From Longimicrobiales bacterium (GTDB taxonomy: Bacteria; Gemmatimonadota; Gemmatimonadetes; Longimicrobiales; Gaopeijiaceae): a stretch of 64,000 nucleotides of DNA. The translations under genes and the position numbers were made by a program. Positions 33,082 through 41,536 of the stretch are shown piece after piece (the stretch's first letter is position 1; every line of letters starts with the position of its first letter). The stretch is from the NCBI GenBank assembly GCA_028278645.1, contig JANQDZ010000068.1:1-64000 (forward strand), read 5' to 3'. The notes below the pieces were generated by a model. The model made no database searches and was not told the origin of the DNA. It was given only the letters and a program-made list of their open reading frames with translations.

Positions 33082-33927
33082 ATGAACTCAAGGGCCCAGG
33101 TTCTTCTCTCCCCCTCTCTCCCCCTCTCTTCTCCTCTCAGTGATCATTTCCATCGCCGCCTGTGATGGCATGGCGAAAGACGGCTCCGGGGCTCTGATCC
33201 GGGATTCGGTAGGAATCACCATAGTCGAGAACCTCGGGGACCCGGCCGTTATCCCTGTGTTCGCCGAAGTTGACCCGATCCCTCTCGCCGAAATCGGCGT
33301 CATGACCGGGAATCCAGAACAGGAATTCGGGCGGATCTCGGATGCCGACCTCCTCTCGGAGGATCGGATTCTCGTGGCAGATGGTCAGGCCAGATCTTCC
33401 GGGTTATGCAAGCCACCCTTCCCTTCACCCGTTTCAGTCAATGGGTTCCCACCGGATCTGGGATGATAGTCGGAACAAGCGACCGTTTTGAGTTCAAGCT
33501 GTTCGATTTCGAAGGAGCACTCGCAGGGATCTTCCGAGCTCCCGGCTTCGAGAAACCCCTGACCACAGAGATGATCCTGGCCGAAAAGGAGACCTCGATC
33601 CAAGAGGGTGGGGGTGAGCCTGAGGTGCGTCGGCAGGCCGACGAGTTTTTTTCACCGGACCTTCAACCAGCAATGGTACCGGCCTTCATGGGGGTCGAGT
33701 ACGACCCTTCCGGCTTGATTTGGGTCGGAGAATACAAGCGCCGCCCGGAGCTCCGGGAATCCTGGTTTGTGTTCAGGGAGACGGGGGAACTGCTGGGACG
33801 CGTAGTCCTCCCCACGGGGTCGGAGATCCATGCCATTCTGAGTGACCGGATACTCCTCCAGCCCCCGCACGAGTTGGACGTGCCGGTCCTCCGGGTCCAT
33901 CGGTTGGCCAGGGTGGATTCGAGCTGA
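33082..33927 (+). pseudogene. Decayed 6-bladed beta-propeller lipoprotein (paralogue 2)
   Basis: Frames split the gene. The signal peptide with ISIAAC and the family signature DSVGITIVEN run to LLSEDRILVADGQ near 33390. The next frame resumes with TGSGMIVGTSDRFEFKLFDF and the C-terminal blades (PAFMGVEYDPSGLIWVGEY). About 120-150 residues of the middle, including the GEGPGEYR blade, are missing. A second disturbance lies in the homopyrimidine run at 33103-33137 between the ATG at 33082 and the signal core. The gene is therefore non-functional by an internal deletion plus probable frameshift. Confidence 0.65.
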
Positions 33928-34310
33928 ACTCAGGGAATCCCTCAGGTGACGTTTGTTCACCCGATGCTCCCGGAACACCTTTCCGCACCCGCTTTTCTTG
34001 ACACTTAACCAAGTTTCGGTGCGAATTGGGACGTCTCCCAAAAAGAGAGGGCTTGGCCGGTGGCGCCATGAGGGCGCCCGCGGCCTCGTGAGCGGACCGC
34101 CGGCTCCGGCGCCCTTTGAAAGGTTCCCCCTATGAATGAGAGCCCACGCCGCGGTTGGTGGGAGACACTGACCGATCCCGAGATGATGGTTGCACTCTCT
34201 GTCGCATCCTGTGAGCAGGACGAAGGCAGCTTCCGGAACTAGAGTGCCATACCAGGGTCATCCTCTCCGACGACCTGGATGATGCCTGTGATCCCTCGAG
34301 CCTCGGGCCT
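33928..34310. other. Intergenic region with the third TTGACACTTAACC module
   Basis: Between the decayed propeller gene and the membrane protein at 34311 I see only the promoter-like module at 33995 and a 36-codon frame at 34132 (MNESPRRGWWETLTDPEMMV) of doubtful status. Confidence 0.35.
33995..34035 (+). promoter_or_regulatory. TTGACACTTAACC module, copy 3
   Basis: TTGACA (33998-34003), CTTAACCAAG and GGTGCGAATTGGGAC follow the same layout as the other copies. The next possible start codon is at 34132, and the first convincing gene begins at 34311. Confidence 0.45.
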
Positions 34311-35156
34311 ATGAAAGAGAACGCAGGATACCAATCGTTTATCAAAGCCATGAGAGAGCGTAACCTGCTCGGTCTCGCCGCGGCCTATCTGGTCATCGGA
34401 TTCGGGCTGGTCGAAGCGCTGGACATTGTCGGTCCCAGACTCCAGCTGTCGCACCGAATCGTGGATGTGATCTTGGCCAGCCTCTTCTTCGGGTTTCCCA
34501 TCGTTCTCGCTGCCCGTTGGATTGTCGCCGGGAAAAAGGCTCCGAAGGCCGGGGCAACCGGACCTCTCCTTTCGTTTTTATTCCTCTTCGTCTCTTGCGG
34601 TTGGCTCGGGACCCGTGCACTGACTGGGCAAGACGGCGAGGCAATGGACCTGGGAGGCCAAGTTCCGCTGGTGGTCCTCATGGATTCCCATCACCCGTCC
34701 CGAGTGTACGACGAAGAGACCCGCGTCGCGAACGGAACAAACGCCGATGTGTTGAGTGATGTGCTGCTCGACCTCCCGATCCGACGCCAACGCGAGTCCA
34801 TCGGCCCGGACTGGCATCGAGATGAGGAGATCCGCCGGTTCGATCCAGACCTCATCGTCATCCACTACTCTGGATTTCGACAGGAAGACAGCAGTGGGCC
34901 GCGGGAGAGACTTCGGTTGTTCATCAGTTACTTCGCCGAAAGTGATACGGAATTCCTCATCTATAGCCGCCAGTCGGAGGAAGGCCTGCGGGAAACCATG
35001 GACGGGCTGTTGGCCGATCTCGATGCCCAGCATCCCGGACTTCTCGGCCGCGTAGGCGTCTTCGGCTTAACCGATTATGGACCGCCGAGCTGGCGGAGCC
35101 CCCTGACCACGAACCCTCTTAAACTCAGAGTGAAGGAGATCCTCGGGATCTCTTGA
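34311..35156 (+). CDS. Membrane-anchored protein with unrecognised C-terminal domain
   Basis: 281 residues. The N-terminus (FIKAMRERNLLGLAAAYLVI, then a second helix with FFGFPIVLAARWI) is like the membrane anchor that precedes TPR regions in adenylate-cyclase-like and TolB-like proteins. A third helix follows. The remaining ~180 residues form a soluble alpha/beta domain (VPLVVLMDSHHPSRVYDEET; FDPDLIVIHYSGF; DTEFLIYSRQSEEGL) that I do not recognise; it may be Rossmann-like. It stands alone on the plus strand and converges with the sigma-factor operon. Confidence 0.55.
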   Translation: MKENAGYQSFIKAMRERNLLGLAAAYLVIGFGLVEALDIVGPRLQLSHRIVDVILASLFFGFPIVLAARWIVAGKKAPKAGATGPLLSFLFLFVSCGWLGTRALTGQDGEAMDLGGQVPLVVLMDSHHPSRVYDEETRVANGTNADVLSDVLLDLPIRRQRESIGPDWHRDEEIRRFDPDLIVIHYSGFRQEDSSGPRERLRLFISYFAESDTEFLIYSRQSEEGLRETMDGLLADLDAQHPGLLGRVGVFGLTDYGPPSWRSPLTTNPLKLRVKEILGIS

Positions 35157-35226
35157 GTTGGAGCCTGTTCACAGCCCACCCCCGCAGGCCTAGTGGCGGA
35201 CGGGTCTTCTGAGCTTCCTTTCCGGC

Positions 35227-35628
35227 TTAGTTGTGGTTTCCGTGGGGCCCTGGGTCCTCCCCATTTTCAGGGTGGTGTCGATCCCACCACTCGCTGAACC
35301 CGCTTCGTTGCGCAGGGGTCAGGACGCGCTCGACGGAGTGCCGTACGCTGTCCACGCTGTTGTGGAGATGATCTCTGACATGGAGCCAAGCTGAGTCGAC
35401 CGCGGCCTGTTGCCGCTGGAGGATCAACTCGATTCCCTCCTTCTGTGCCTCGGTGAGATCCAGGTCTGATCGCAGCTGCTCCACGAGTCGACGATGTTCC
35501 GCTTCATGGCCGCCGTGGGATACCCCGTGACCGTGGGCAAGTATCGCCCGGTCAAACACGATCCCGAGAACGATGCCGATGACAAGCACCGCGAGCACCC
35601 CGATGATTCCTCTTGACCATATCTTCAT
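35227..35628 (-). CDS. Periplasmic metal-sensor-like protein (CnrX/CpxP type)
   Basis: 133 residues. One N-terminal membrane anchor (IIGVLAVLVIGIVLGIVF), a His-rich linker (AHGHGVSHGGHEAEH), then a helical hairpin with LRSDLDLTEAQKEGIELILQ and VERVLTPAQRSGFSEWWDRH. This is the pattern of the 'heavy-metal resistance' sensor family to which CnrX belongs. The tail is again His-rich. Its start overlaps the anti-sigma-like gene by ATGA. It probably binds a divalent metal in the periplasm and signals to the membrane partner. Confidence 0.72.
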   Translation of the reverse strand: MKIWSRGIIGVLAVLVIGIVLGIVFDRAILAHGHGVSHGGHEAEHRRLVEQLRSDLDLTEAQKEGIELILQRQQAAVDSAWLHVRDHLHNSVDSVRHSVERVLTPAQRSGFSEWWDRHHPENGEDPGPHGNHN

Positions 35629-35954
35629 CGTTCCTCCTTTCCGAACAGCCTGGGACCGGGAGGTGGTTGGGAGGCGAAGACGAACTCCGCGCCAGCCTGG
35701 TCCGTCGGACCGATCGATGCCTCGATAATGGAAGCGGGCTCGGCTTCCCCGTTCGGGTGCGGTGGGACGAATACCAAGGCAACCAGCCCGGCAGCAGCCG
35801 CGGGGATCAACCAGGGCGCCAGCCGGACAAAAGGCTCGACCCAGCCGCCTTGTAGTCGATAGGCTCGCAACACGAGCTGGGCGTCCGCCTCGATGCGTTC
35901 CGCGAGTTCAGTCAACCGGCCTTCTTGGTCTGAGATCCTCGAGCGGTTGTTCAT
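35625..35954 (-). CDS. Single-pass membrane protein, probable anti-sigma factor
   Basis: 109 residues. A charged cytoplasmic N-terminus of about 45 residues, one transmembrane helix (LIPAAAAGLVALVFV) and a short Pro-rich periplasmic tail. It lies between an ECF sigma gene and the metal-sensor-like gene, with 4-bp ATGA overlaps on both sides, the position of CnrY/NccY anti-sigma factors. No sequence family is obvious, as usual for such short anti-sigmas. Role inferred from layout. Confidence 0.6.
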   Translation of the reverse strand: MNNRSRISDQEGRLTELAERIEADAQLVLRAYRLQGGWVEPFVRLAPWLIPAAAAGLVALVFVPPHPNGEAEPASIIEASIGPTDQAGAEFVFASQPPPGPRLFGKEER

Positions 35955-36511
35955 TCTTTCAGACTCCCATCCCTGACGGGATTGAGGAAACTCCGAAGAG
36001 TTCGGCGGGCCCTGTGGAGGTGTGCCCGGATGGTTCCATCTGCGACTCCCAGAGCCTTGGCAACGTCGCTTCTCGGGAGTCCTTCCAGATCGATGAGGCG
36101 AAAGCAGGCTTTCTGCATCGGAGAAAGGGAAGCCATGCCGGCCTCGACCCTATCCCAGATTTCCTCCCGTTCCAGGGCCTCGAGGGGAGCTTCCGGAGCG
36201 TCGGGAAAGTTGTGGTCAAGCTCTTCCGTCCTCCACCGCTTTTCCCAGGCGAGCCGGTTGCGAGCGACATTCCGAAGGATGGAAAAGAACCAGGGTCGAA
36301 ACGGGCGGGTTTCGTCGTACCGACCCAGTGCTTTCACCATCCGGTGGAAGGCCTCCTGAACGACGTCCTCCGCTTCGTCGGGATCTCCGGTGAACTCCCA
36401 TGCAACCGCGAAAGCAGGCTTGAGGAGCCGCCGGACGAGGGCCGAAAAAGCACTCTCGTCCCCCGCCTTCGCGGCTGTTGCAAGCTGCTCGTCGGTCTGG
36501 GCGAAGGCCAT
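35951..36511 (-). CDS. ECF-type RNA polymerase sigma factor
   Basis: 186 residues. Region 2: FSALVRRLLKPAFAVAWEFT, DPDEAEDVVQEAFHRMVKAL and FRPWFFSILRNVARN. Region 4: SLSPMQKACFRLIDLEGL, SDVAKALGVADGTIRAHLHRARRTLR. Both domains and the linker are intact. It is the second gene of an operon, 29 bp after the His-rich protein gene, and is followed with ATGA overlap by the probable anti-sigma. Likely released when metal is sensed in the periplasm. Confidence 0.94.
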   Translation of the reverse strand: MAFAQTDEQLATAAKAGDESAFSALVRRLLKPAFAVAWEFTGDPDEAEDVVQEAFHRMVKALGRYDETRPFRPWFFSILRNVARNRLAWEKRWRTEELDHNFPDAPEAPLEALEREEIWDRVEAGMASLSPMQKACFRLIDLEGLPRSDVAKALGVADGTIRAHLHRARRTLRSFLNPVRDGSLKE

Positions 36512-36540
36512 TCGTTGGGCAGGCCCCTCAGGTGACAGGT

Positions 36541-37002
36541 TTATCCATGTCCGTGTTTTCCGTCCGTGCCTCGATGACCCTCGGCGCCATGACCATGGGT
36601 CGCCATGTGATGAAGCAGGTGTTCGAAGAGCATGGCTGAGAAAGCTAACGCGTGCTCCTCCTCGAGGTCGCCCACGACACTTTCGTAAGCTTCGTGGAAC
36701 CTCATCATCGCGGCATGGGCGGCCGTGTGCAGTGCCTCGCGGTCCGGATCCGGTCCTGCATGATTGTGAAGGCCCATGAATTCCTCAATGGACTCGTGGA
36801 TGACCCTCATCCGGTCGTGAATCGCGGCCAGCTCAGAGTCGGAGTAATCCCCCTGATGGAGGTGTTCGAACAGGCCACTTGGACCATGCAGGTCCCCATG
36901 GTGGTGGACGGGATCGTCGTGTGAGGTGTGTTGTCCTGCCGCGCTGGTTGCCAGTACCAAGGTCAGAGCCAGGCAGATGGGAATGACTCCGCTCGATTTC
37001 AT
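36541..37002 (-). CDS. His-rich periplasmic protein
   Basis: 153 residues. Signal peptide ending SAAGQ, then a His-rich start (HTSHDDPVHHHGDLHG), a helical middle (DRMRVIHESIEEFMGLHNH; HAAMMRFHEAYESVVG) and a His-rich end (HHMATHGHGAEGHRG, HGHG). It is likely a metal buffer or chaperone (zinc, copper, nickel or cobalt). It leads the operon with the ECF sigma, anti-sigma and metal-sensor-like proteins. GGGGGA precedes the ATG. Confidence 0.65.
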   Translation of the reverse strand: MKSSGVIPICLALTLVLATSAAGQHTSHDDPVHHHGDLHGPSGLFEHLHQGDYSDSELAAIHDRMRVIHESIEEFMGLHNHAGPDPDREALHTAAHAAMMRFHEAYESVVGDLEEEHALAFSAMLFEHLLHHMATHGHGAEGHRGTDGKHGHG

Positions 37003-37291
37003 CGATCCCCCGTTTCTTCTTTTTCCTGGGCGGCACCCGATTGGTGCGCCCTCAAAACCAGTACCTCCGAGGCTCGATCCCGTTTACATCTGACGATCGT
37101 GGGGATGGTGAGGGAGGTCGGGGCAACATCCCTGCCGCGAGCATCCGGCTTGAGTTTCCGGGCATACCCCCGCATCCTGCACGTCATCAGAGCCTCGACA
37201 ACGGGGAGGGCTCAATACGCGACTGGAATGAGCCCCCAACGAGCCACGACCAAGCCATCGTTCATGACCGAGAAACCTCCAGGAGACGACC

Positions 37292-37570
37292 ATGGAGTTG
37301 TGGATAGTCCTCATTATTCTCACGGTGCTCATCACTGGAGGCGTCTGGGGGTCGATTATCCTCAACGGCCTGTTCAAGGGTCGAGCGCTGAAACTCCAGG
37401 CGCCATCGGCCGATCCGCGCATCGACGAGTTGATGGCAGACAACCAGCAGCTTGAGGCCCGGCTGGAACGCCTGGAAGAGGAGATCAGTTTTTTCCGGGA
37501 GTTGAAGAAACCCGACACCCCGGATCAACTCCCGAATCCGGGAACAGGTGGTCCTGATTCTGGGGACTGA
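37292..37570 (+). CDS. Small membrane protein with coiled coil (PspB-like)
   Basis: 92 residues with CAGGAG upstream. One N-terminal transmembrane helix (LWIVLIILTVLITGGVWGSI), then a heptad-rich acidic/basic helix (DELMADNQQLEARLERLEEE) and a Pro/Gly-rich tail. The layout is that of PspB and similar envelope-stress proteins, but neither PspA nor PspC is nearby, so function is open. The region 37003-37291 before it shows no gene. Confidence 0.55.
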   Translation: MELWIVLIILTVLITGGVWGSIILNGLFKGRALKLQAPSADPRIDELMADNQQLEARLERLEEEISFFRELKKPDTPDQLPNPGTGGPDSGD

Positions 37571-37713
37571 GTCCCCTGTCGTCAGGACAGCGTCACCGAC
37601 TAGCCCAATGAAGGTGGGGGTGGGAGGAAAGCCTACAACCGGTCACTGGACACCAGAATCGGCGAACGCGAGCTTCAAAACCTACCAGAGAGGCTGGAAG
37701 AGGAGGGTTTGTC

Positions 37714-38079
37714 ATGGCCATCAAACGCGTCTGGCACGGCTGGACCACCCACGAGAACGCCGATGCGTATTGGACGGTCCTGAGCGAGTCGGTAATCCCG
37801 GGTATCGAGGCAAAGGCAATCGACGGGTACCGAGGTATCGAGGTCCTCCGGTGTGATCATGAGTCCGAGGTGGAGTTTGTTACGATAATGACCTTCGACT
37901 CGATCCAAAACGTCATCGATTTCCAGGGTGAGGACTACGCTCGGGCTTACGTTCCCGACGTGGCCCGAGCGGTTCTGAATCGGTGGGATCAGGTTACTGT
38001 ACACCTGGAGGTGTTGGACGTGAGGGCGGCCCCGACCATGACCGGTGTGGAGCCAAAGGCGGAAGAAGAGAACGTCTGA
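37714..38079 (+). CDS. Antibiotic biosynthesis monooxygenase-like (ABM) protein
   Basis: 121 residues forming a ferredoxin-like dimeric alpha-beta barrel. It opens RVWHGWTTHENADAYWTVL, has GYRGIEVLRCDHESEVEF and then VTIMTFDSIQNVIDFQGEDY, typical of the ABM/stress-responsive barrel families. Enzymatic activity is not implied. Its stop overlaps the rsgA start (TGATG at 38077-38081), so the two are coupled. Confidence 0.7.
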   Translation: MAIKRVWHGWTTHENADAYWTVLSESVIPGIEAKAIDGYRGIEVLRCDHESEVEFVTIMTFDSIQNVIDFQGEDYARAYVPDVARAVLNRWDQVTVHLEVLDVRAAPTMTGVEPKAEEENV

Positions 38080-39140
38080 TGAGCCTCGAAAACTGGGGTT
38101 GGGACGAGAGGTGGGCTGAGCGGGCGGCGGAGGGGGGGATCGACTCCTCGTCTGTTGCCAGGGTCGTAGGACAGGACCGATCCAGTTGGTCCGTGCAAAC
38201 CGATTCGGGCTCGGAACGGGCGCGTTTGCCCTCCAAATCCGGAGTTAACGTTTCCCCGGTGGTCGGGGATTGGGTCGTGGCGGAGCCAGGTCCCATGCCG
38301 AGCGACCCGTGGTCCATCCGTTCCGTATTCCCACGGCGGACAGCTCTTTCTCGCGGAGCGGCCGGGACTGGAGTCGGAGAGCAGATCCTCGCTGCCAATG
38401 TAGATAAGGTTTGGATCGTTCATGGACTGGACATGCCACTCAACCCCAGGCGACTAGAACGATATCTGGCCGTCGTGTGGGACAGCGGAGCCAATCCGGA
38501 AATCATCCTCTCGAAAACAGATTTGGCGGAGGACATGGCGGCCACAAAGAGCCAGGTCCAACTGGCCGCCATGGGCGCCCCGATTCGGTGGGTGAGTTCA
38601 GAAGACCCCGAGAGTATAAAAAACCTCCGAGCCACACTGACCTCCGGCTCCACGGTCTCGCTCCTGGGACCGTCCGGGGTTGGGAAATCGACCTTGGTCA
38701 ATCTCCTGGCGGGAGAGGCCATCGCCGAAACCGGTGCGGTTCGAGATGGGGACCGAAAAGGGCGCCACACCACCGTTCGCCGCGAAATCTTCCGGATCCC
38801 GGGAGGAGCGCTCCTGCTGGATACGCCGGGTATTCGGGAGCTACGTGTCGGGGTACTGGATGACGGCCTCAAGGAGGCCTTCGCGGATGTCGAGTCCATT
38901 GCCGAGAGTTGTCGATTCCGTGATTGCCGACACGAGTCGGAGCCCGGTTGCGCAGTCCTCGACGCGGTGGATCAAGGGAATCTGGATCCAGGCCGTTTGG
39001 CCAGTTTCCGGAAGCTCCAAGCCGAAGCGGCTCATGAGGTTCGGAAGGCAGACCCCATCGCGAGGGCCGCCGCGGTGTCAGACTGGAAGACCGCGATGAA
39101 GACGATGAAGCACCATCCCAAGTACAAAGACCGGCGGTGA
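38079..39140 (+). CDS. rsgA: Ribosome small subunit GTPase RsgA
   Basis: 353 residues from ATG 38079. An N-terminal OB-fold part is followed by a circularly permuted GTPase: G4 ILSKTDLAE, then the P-loop GPSGVGKSTLVNLL, G2 GRHTT and G3 DTPGI. The C-terminal zinc site is CRFRDCRHESEPGC. RsgA (YjeQ) is a late 30S assembly factor. Length and domain order are normal. The start overlaps the stop of the ABM gene by one base. Confidence 0.95.
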   Translation: MSLENWGWDERWAERAAEGGIDSSSVARVVGQDRSSWSVQTDSGSERARLPSKSGVNVSPVVGDWVVAEPGPMPSDPWSIRSVFPRRTALSRGAAGTGVGEQILAANVDKVWIVHGLDMPLNPRRLERYLAVVWDSGANPEIILSKTDLAEDMAATKSQVQLAAMGAPIRWVSSEDPESIKNLRATLTSGSTVSLLGPSGVGKSTLVNLLAGEAIAETGAVRDGDRKGRHTTVRREIFRIPGGALLLDTPGIRELRVGVLDDGLKEAFADVESIAESCRFRDCRHESEPGCAVLDAVDQGNLDPGRLASFRKLQAEAAHEVRKADPIARAAAVSDWKTAMKTMKHHPKYKDRR

Positions 39141-39206
39141 ACGGCCCTCCCGACTCCCTATCCTGACCTCAACGCAACACTGGAAAACTTGAAAGGAAGG
39201 TTCCCG

Positions 39207-39719
39207 ATGAACAAACAGTGGCTTGAAGGTATGTGGGACCACATGCGCCAGAAGTATGGCATCTACCTCCGTGTCCTCGAGGCCATTCCGGCTGATCAGT
39301 TCGCCGCTCAGCCGGTGGCGGACATGCGGACGCCGGCTCAGCTGGTGGTGCACACCTCGGGTAGCATTGTTCGGGATATCGCCGAAGGAGTCGCTTCCGG
39401 CGCCATCGTCGCGGACGAAAGCGGTGAGGACGCGGTGGCGGAAGGCCTCAAGTCCAAGGAGGAGGTCCTGGAGTTTGCCCGTACCTGCTGGAGCCGGGCG
39501 GATGCCGCAATCTCCGCGGCCGGCGACGAGGAGCTGGCTGGAGGAGTGAACAACCCTTGGGGAATGGAGCTCAACGGCATTTTCGCCATGGTGATCTTGA
39601 ACGATGAGTTCCTACACCACAGGGGTCAGCTGTACGCTTATGTGCGGGCTTGTGGCGCAGAGCCTCCGTTCATGTGGGGCTTTGGAGAAAACGCCGACGG
39701 GTTTAAACCGGGAGCCTAG
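39207..39719 (+). CDS. DinB-like four-helix protein
   Basis: 170 residues with AAAGGAAGG upstream. Helical bundle with LVVHTSGSIVRDIAEG in helix 2 and NDEFLHHRGQLYAYVRACG near the end, the latter being the HRGQLxxYLR motif of the DinB family. A metal site with those histidines is likely. The function of this subfamily is unknown. It follows rsgA by about 65 bp on the same strand. Confidence 0.75.
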   Translation: MNKQWLEGMWDHMRQKYGIYLRVLEAIPADQFAAQPVADMRTPAQLVVHTSGSIVRDIAEGVASGAIVADESGEDAVAEGLKSKEEVLEFARTCWSRADAAISAAGDEELAGGVNNPWGMELNGIFAMVILNDEFLHHRGQLYAYVRACGAEPPFMWGFGENADGFKPGA

Positions 39720-39768
39720 GTGGAAGAACTCCATCTGGCCCCCAGAGTCAGGATTGGCAGGGCGTCTG

Positions 39769-40275
39769 TTAGCCTCCGCCCCCCAGCAATTCCTGGGTTT
39801 CTTCTTCGGTAAGCCCGACTTCGGCCACCTCCGAGCTCGCTTCGAGGAACTGGCGGTCCTCCGCTCTCCTGGCCAGAGCTAGGGCCCCGGCCGCACAGGT
39901 TGCTCCGGCCCCGGCGAATACCGGGCCCAGTACCACCAGGTTCGAGAGGAAGGAGATGTCCTCGGTCAGGGCTACCATTACGACAAAGACAGCGGATAAT
40001 AAGAAGCCACTGACGGCTCCCCACCCGGCAGATCGGGGAAGAGACATTTGGTCGAACCTGCGACGCCCTTCGACCAGGCCGATGATTCCGGAAAACGTGA
40101 CACCGGCAACGAAGCCGAACGCACCAAAACCAATGGGATAGGGGACATCGGCACCGGTGCTACCGGTCGTCAACAAGAACACGAGCATGATGACCATGCC
40201 TGCGCCGAACCAGGCTGCAGCCCAGGCCAAGCCCATCCCGAGTGCCCCTCGAATGCGTCGAAACCACTTCTCCAT
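39769..40275 (-). CDS. Hypothetical four-helix membrane protein
   Basis: 168 residues; GGAGG lies six bases before ATG 40275, which decides against upstream starts. Four hydrophobic segments with Gly-rich turns (GFGAFGFVAGVTFSGIIG; VLGPVFAGAGATCAAGALAL) and a short acidic C-terminus (SEVAEVGLTEEETQELLGG). No known family. It is convergent with the DinB-like gene and divergent from the VOC gene. Confidence 0.6.
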   Translation of the reverse strand: MEKWFRRIRGALGMGLAWAAAWFGAGMVIMLVFLLTTGSTGADVPYPIGFGAFGFVAGVTFSGIIGLVEGRRRFDQMSLPRSAGWGAVSGFLLSAVFVVMVALTEDISFLSNLVVLGPVFAGAGATCAAGALALARRAEDRQFLEASSEVAEVGLTEEETQELLGGGG

Positions 40276-40462
40276 TGCCATCCTCCGGTATCCTTGAACG
40301 TCCCTCAACGATGTCGAATTCGGTTCATTTGCGCAAGTACTTTAGATCACAAAGTCTCGATGGTAGGCTGAAACGGTGAAGTGCGCTAACCGTTGTTGGT
40401 CGATAGACTGAAGGAACGGACGAGAGCAGCGAGTATGTTCACGCGACAAGAATGGGAGACCG

Positions 40463-40963
40463 ATGGTGTTTCGTATCCCAGCAGTTCTGCTCATGGCGGC
40501 CCTGGGCACGGCCACGAATCTTCCTCCTGCGGGGGCCCAGTCGTTTGGAGGTGGAGAGGAAATGGTGAGAGCTACTCAGATTCGCATCCAGATCACCAGC
40601 ATCCTCGTTGAGGATCAGGACTCAGCGCTGCGGTTTTACACCGAGGTGCTTGGGTTTGAGAAGAAGGAAGACATTCCGGTGGGTGAGTACCAATGGCTCA
40701 CCGTGACTTCGCCCGCCGGGGTAGACGGAGTGGAACTGCTACTAGAACCCAACGCACATCCGGCGGCGGCAGCTTTCCAGAAGAGTATCTATGAGGATGG
40801 GATCTCGGCCACGGTCTTCTTTGTCACCGATCTCCAAGCGGAGTATGAGCGGCTGAAGGGTTTGGGTGTGGAGTTCAAATCAGAACCCGTCCAGGTGGGA
40901 GAGGGCTGGCAGGCTGTGTTCGACGACACATGTGGGAACTTCATCACGTTGTATCAGAAATAA
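40463..40963 (+). CDS. VOC-family (glyoxalase-like) protein
   Basis: Up to 166 residues. The VOC domain is certain: ITSILVEDQDSALRFYTEVLGF, IPVGEYQWLTVTSPAG, ATVFFVTDLQAEYERLKGLG and a final DDTCGNFITLYQK. The frame from 40463 adds a signal peptide (LLMAALGTATNLPPAGAQS), while ATG 40562 is preceded by a superb GGAGG-rich ribosome-binding site and gives the ordinary cytosolic length. Either secreted or cytosolic forms are possible. Substrate unknown. Confidence 0.85.
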   Translation: MVFRIPAVLLMAALGTATNLPPAGAQSFGGGEEMVRATQIRIQITSILVEDQDSALRFYTEVLGFEKKEDIPVGEYQWLTVTSPAGVDGVELLLEPNAHPAAAAFQKSIYEDGISATVFFVTDLQAEYERLKGLGVEFKSEPVQVGEGWQAVFDDTCGNFITLYQK

Positions 40964-40969
40964 ACCGCT

Positions 40970-41458
40970 ATGACCCCGGAAGGCCCTCAGCTTGAACACA
41001 CTTGGACCGCCCGGCCCGTGAGGCCGATCACGGCTTTGTACGTGCTGGTCGTTTTTTTGGTGTTCATGGCAGTCGCACAGTTCGTGGTCCACTCGAGGGA
41101 GGCCGTGGTGGCTCTCGCCATGGCCGCATTCGGGGCGGTTGTTTCGCTCATCCCCGGGATCACAAGCCGGATCGAATACAAACTCTCAGATGGCGGGCTC
41201 GCGAAAAGGCGAATTCAGGCCAAGGAGTCGAGGGAGTTCGAAGACCTGTTCCTGTGGGACGAGTTGAGCCACCTCACTCCGACCAAAACAGGCTTCAAGT
41301 TCTACAAGAATACGGTGGGATCCGGTCCGCTCCGGCGGTTCATCGACCTCCATTTCCTGTCTGGACACTCAGGCGAGTTCCATGCGGAAGAAGGGGACAG
41401 AGAGCGGATCCTGGCCCTCATCCAGAAAAGGGAGATCCCGACACTGCCTCCTGGATGA
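40970..41458 (+). CDS. Membrane protein with PH-like domain
   Basis: 162 residues. Two N-terminal helices (ALYVLVVFLVFMAVAQFVV; VVALAMAAFGAVVSLIPGI) and then a soluble beta domain (IEYKLSDGGLAKRRIQAKES; WDELSHLTPTKTGFKFYKN), like bacterial PH (bPH) domains. It starts 6 bp after the VOC stop, so the two form an operon. Function unknown. Confidence 0.6.
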   Translation: MTPEGPQLEHTWTARPVRPITALYVLVVFLVFMAVAQFVVHSREAVVALAMAAFGAVVSLIPGITSRIEYKLSDGGLAKRRIQAKESREFEDLFLWDELSHLTPTKTGFKFYKNTVGSGPLRRFIDLHFLSGHSGEFHAEEGDRERILALIQKREIPTLPPG

Positions 41459-41536
41459 AGGCGCGATTCTCGCCAGCTTCTTTAGGAAACCTGCAAGCCA
41501 AAATGGTCCGCCAGAAACAGTTTCCCTGCACGATAT

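Noticed and set aside
37003-37291. Minus-strand 62-residue frame and plus-strand frames here
   Set aside because: No start context or family resemblance; composition looks like shadow coding.
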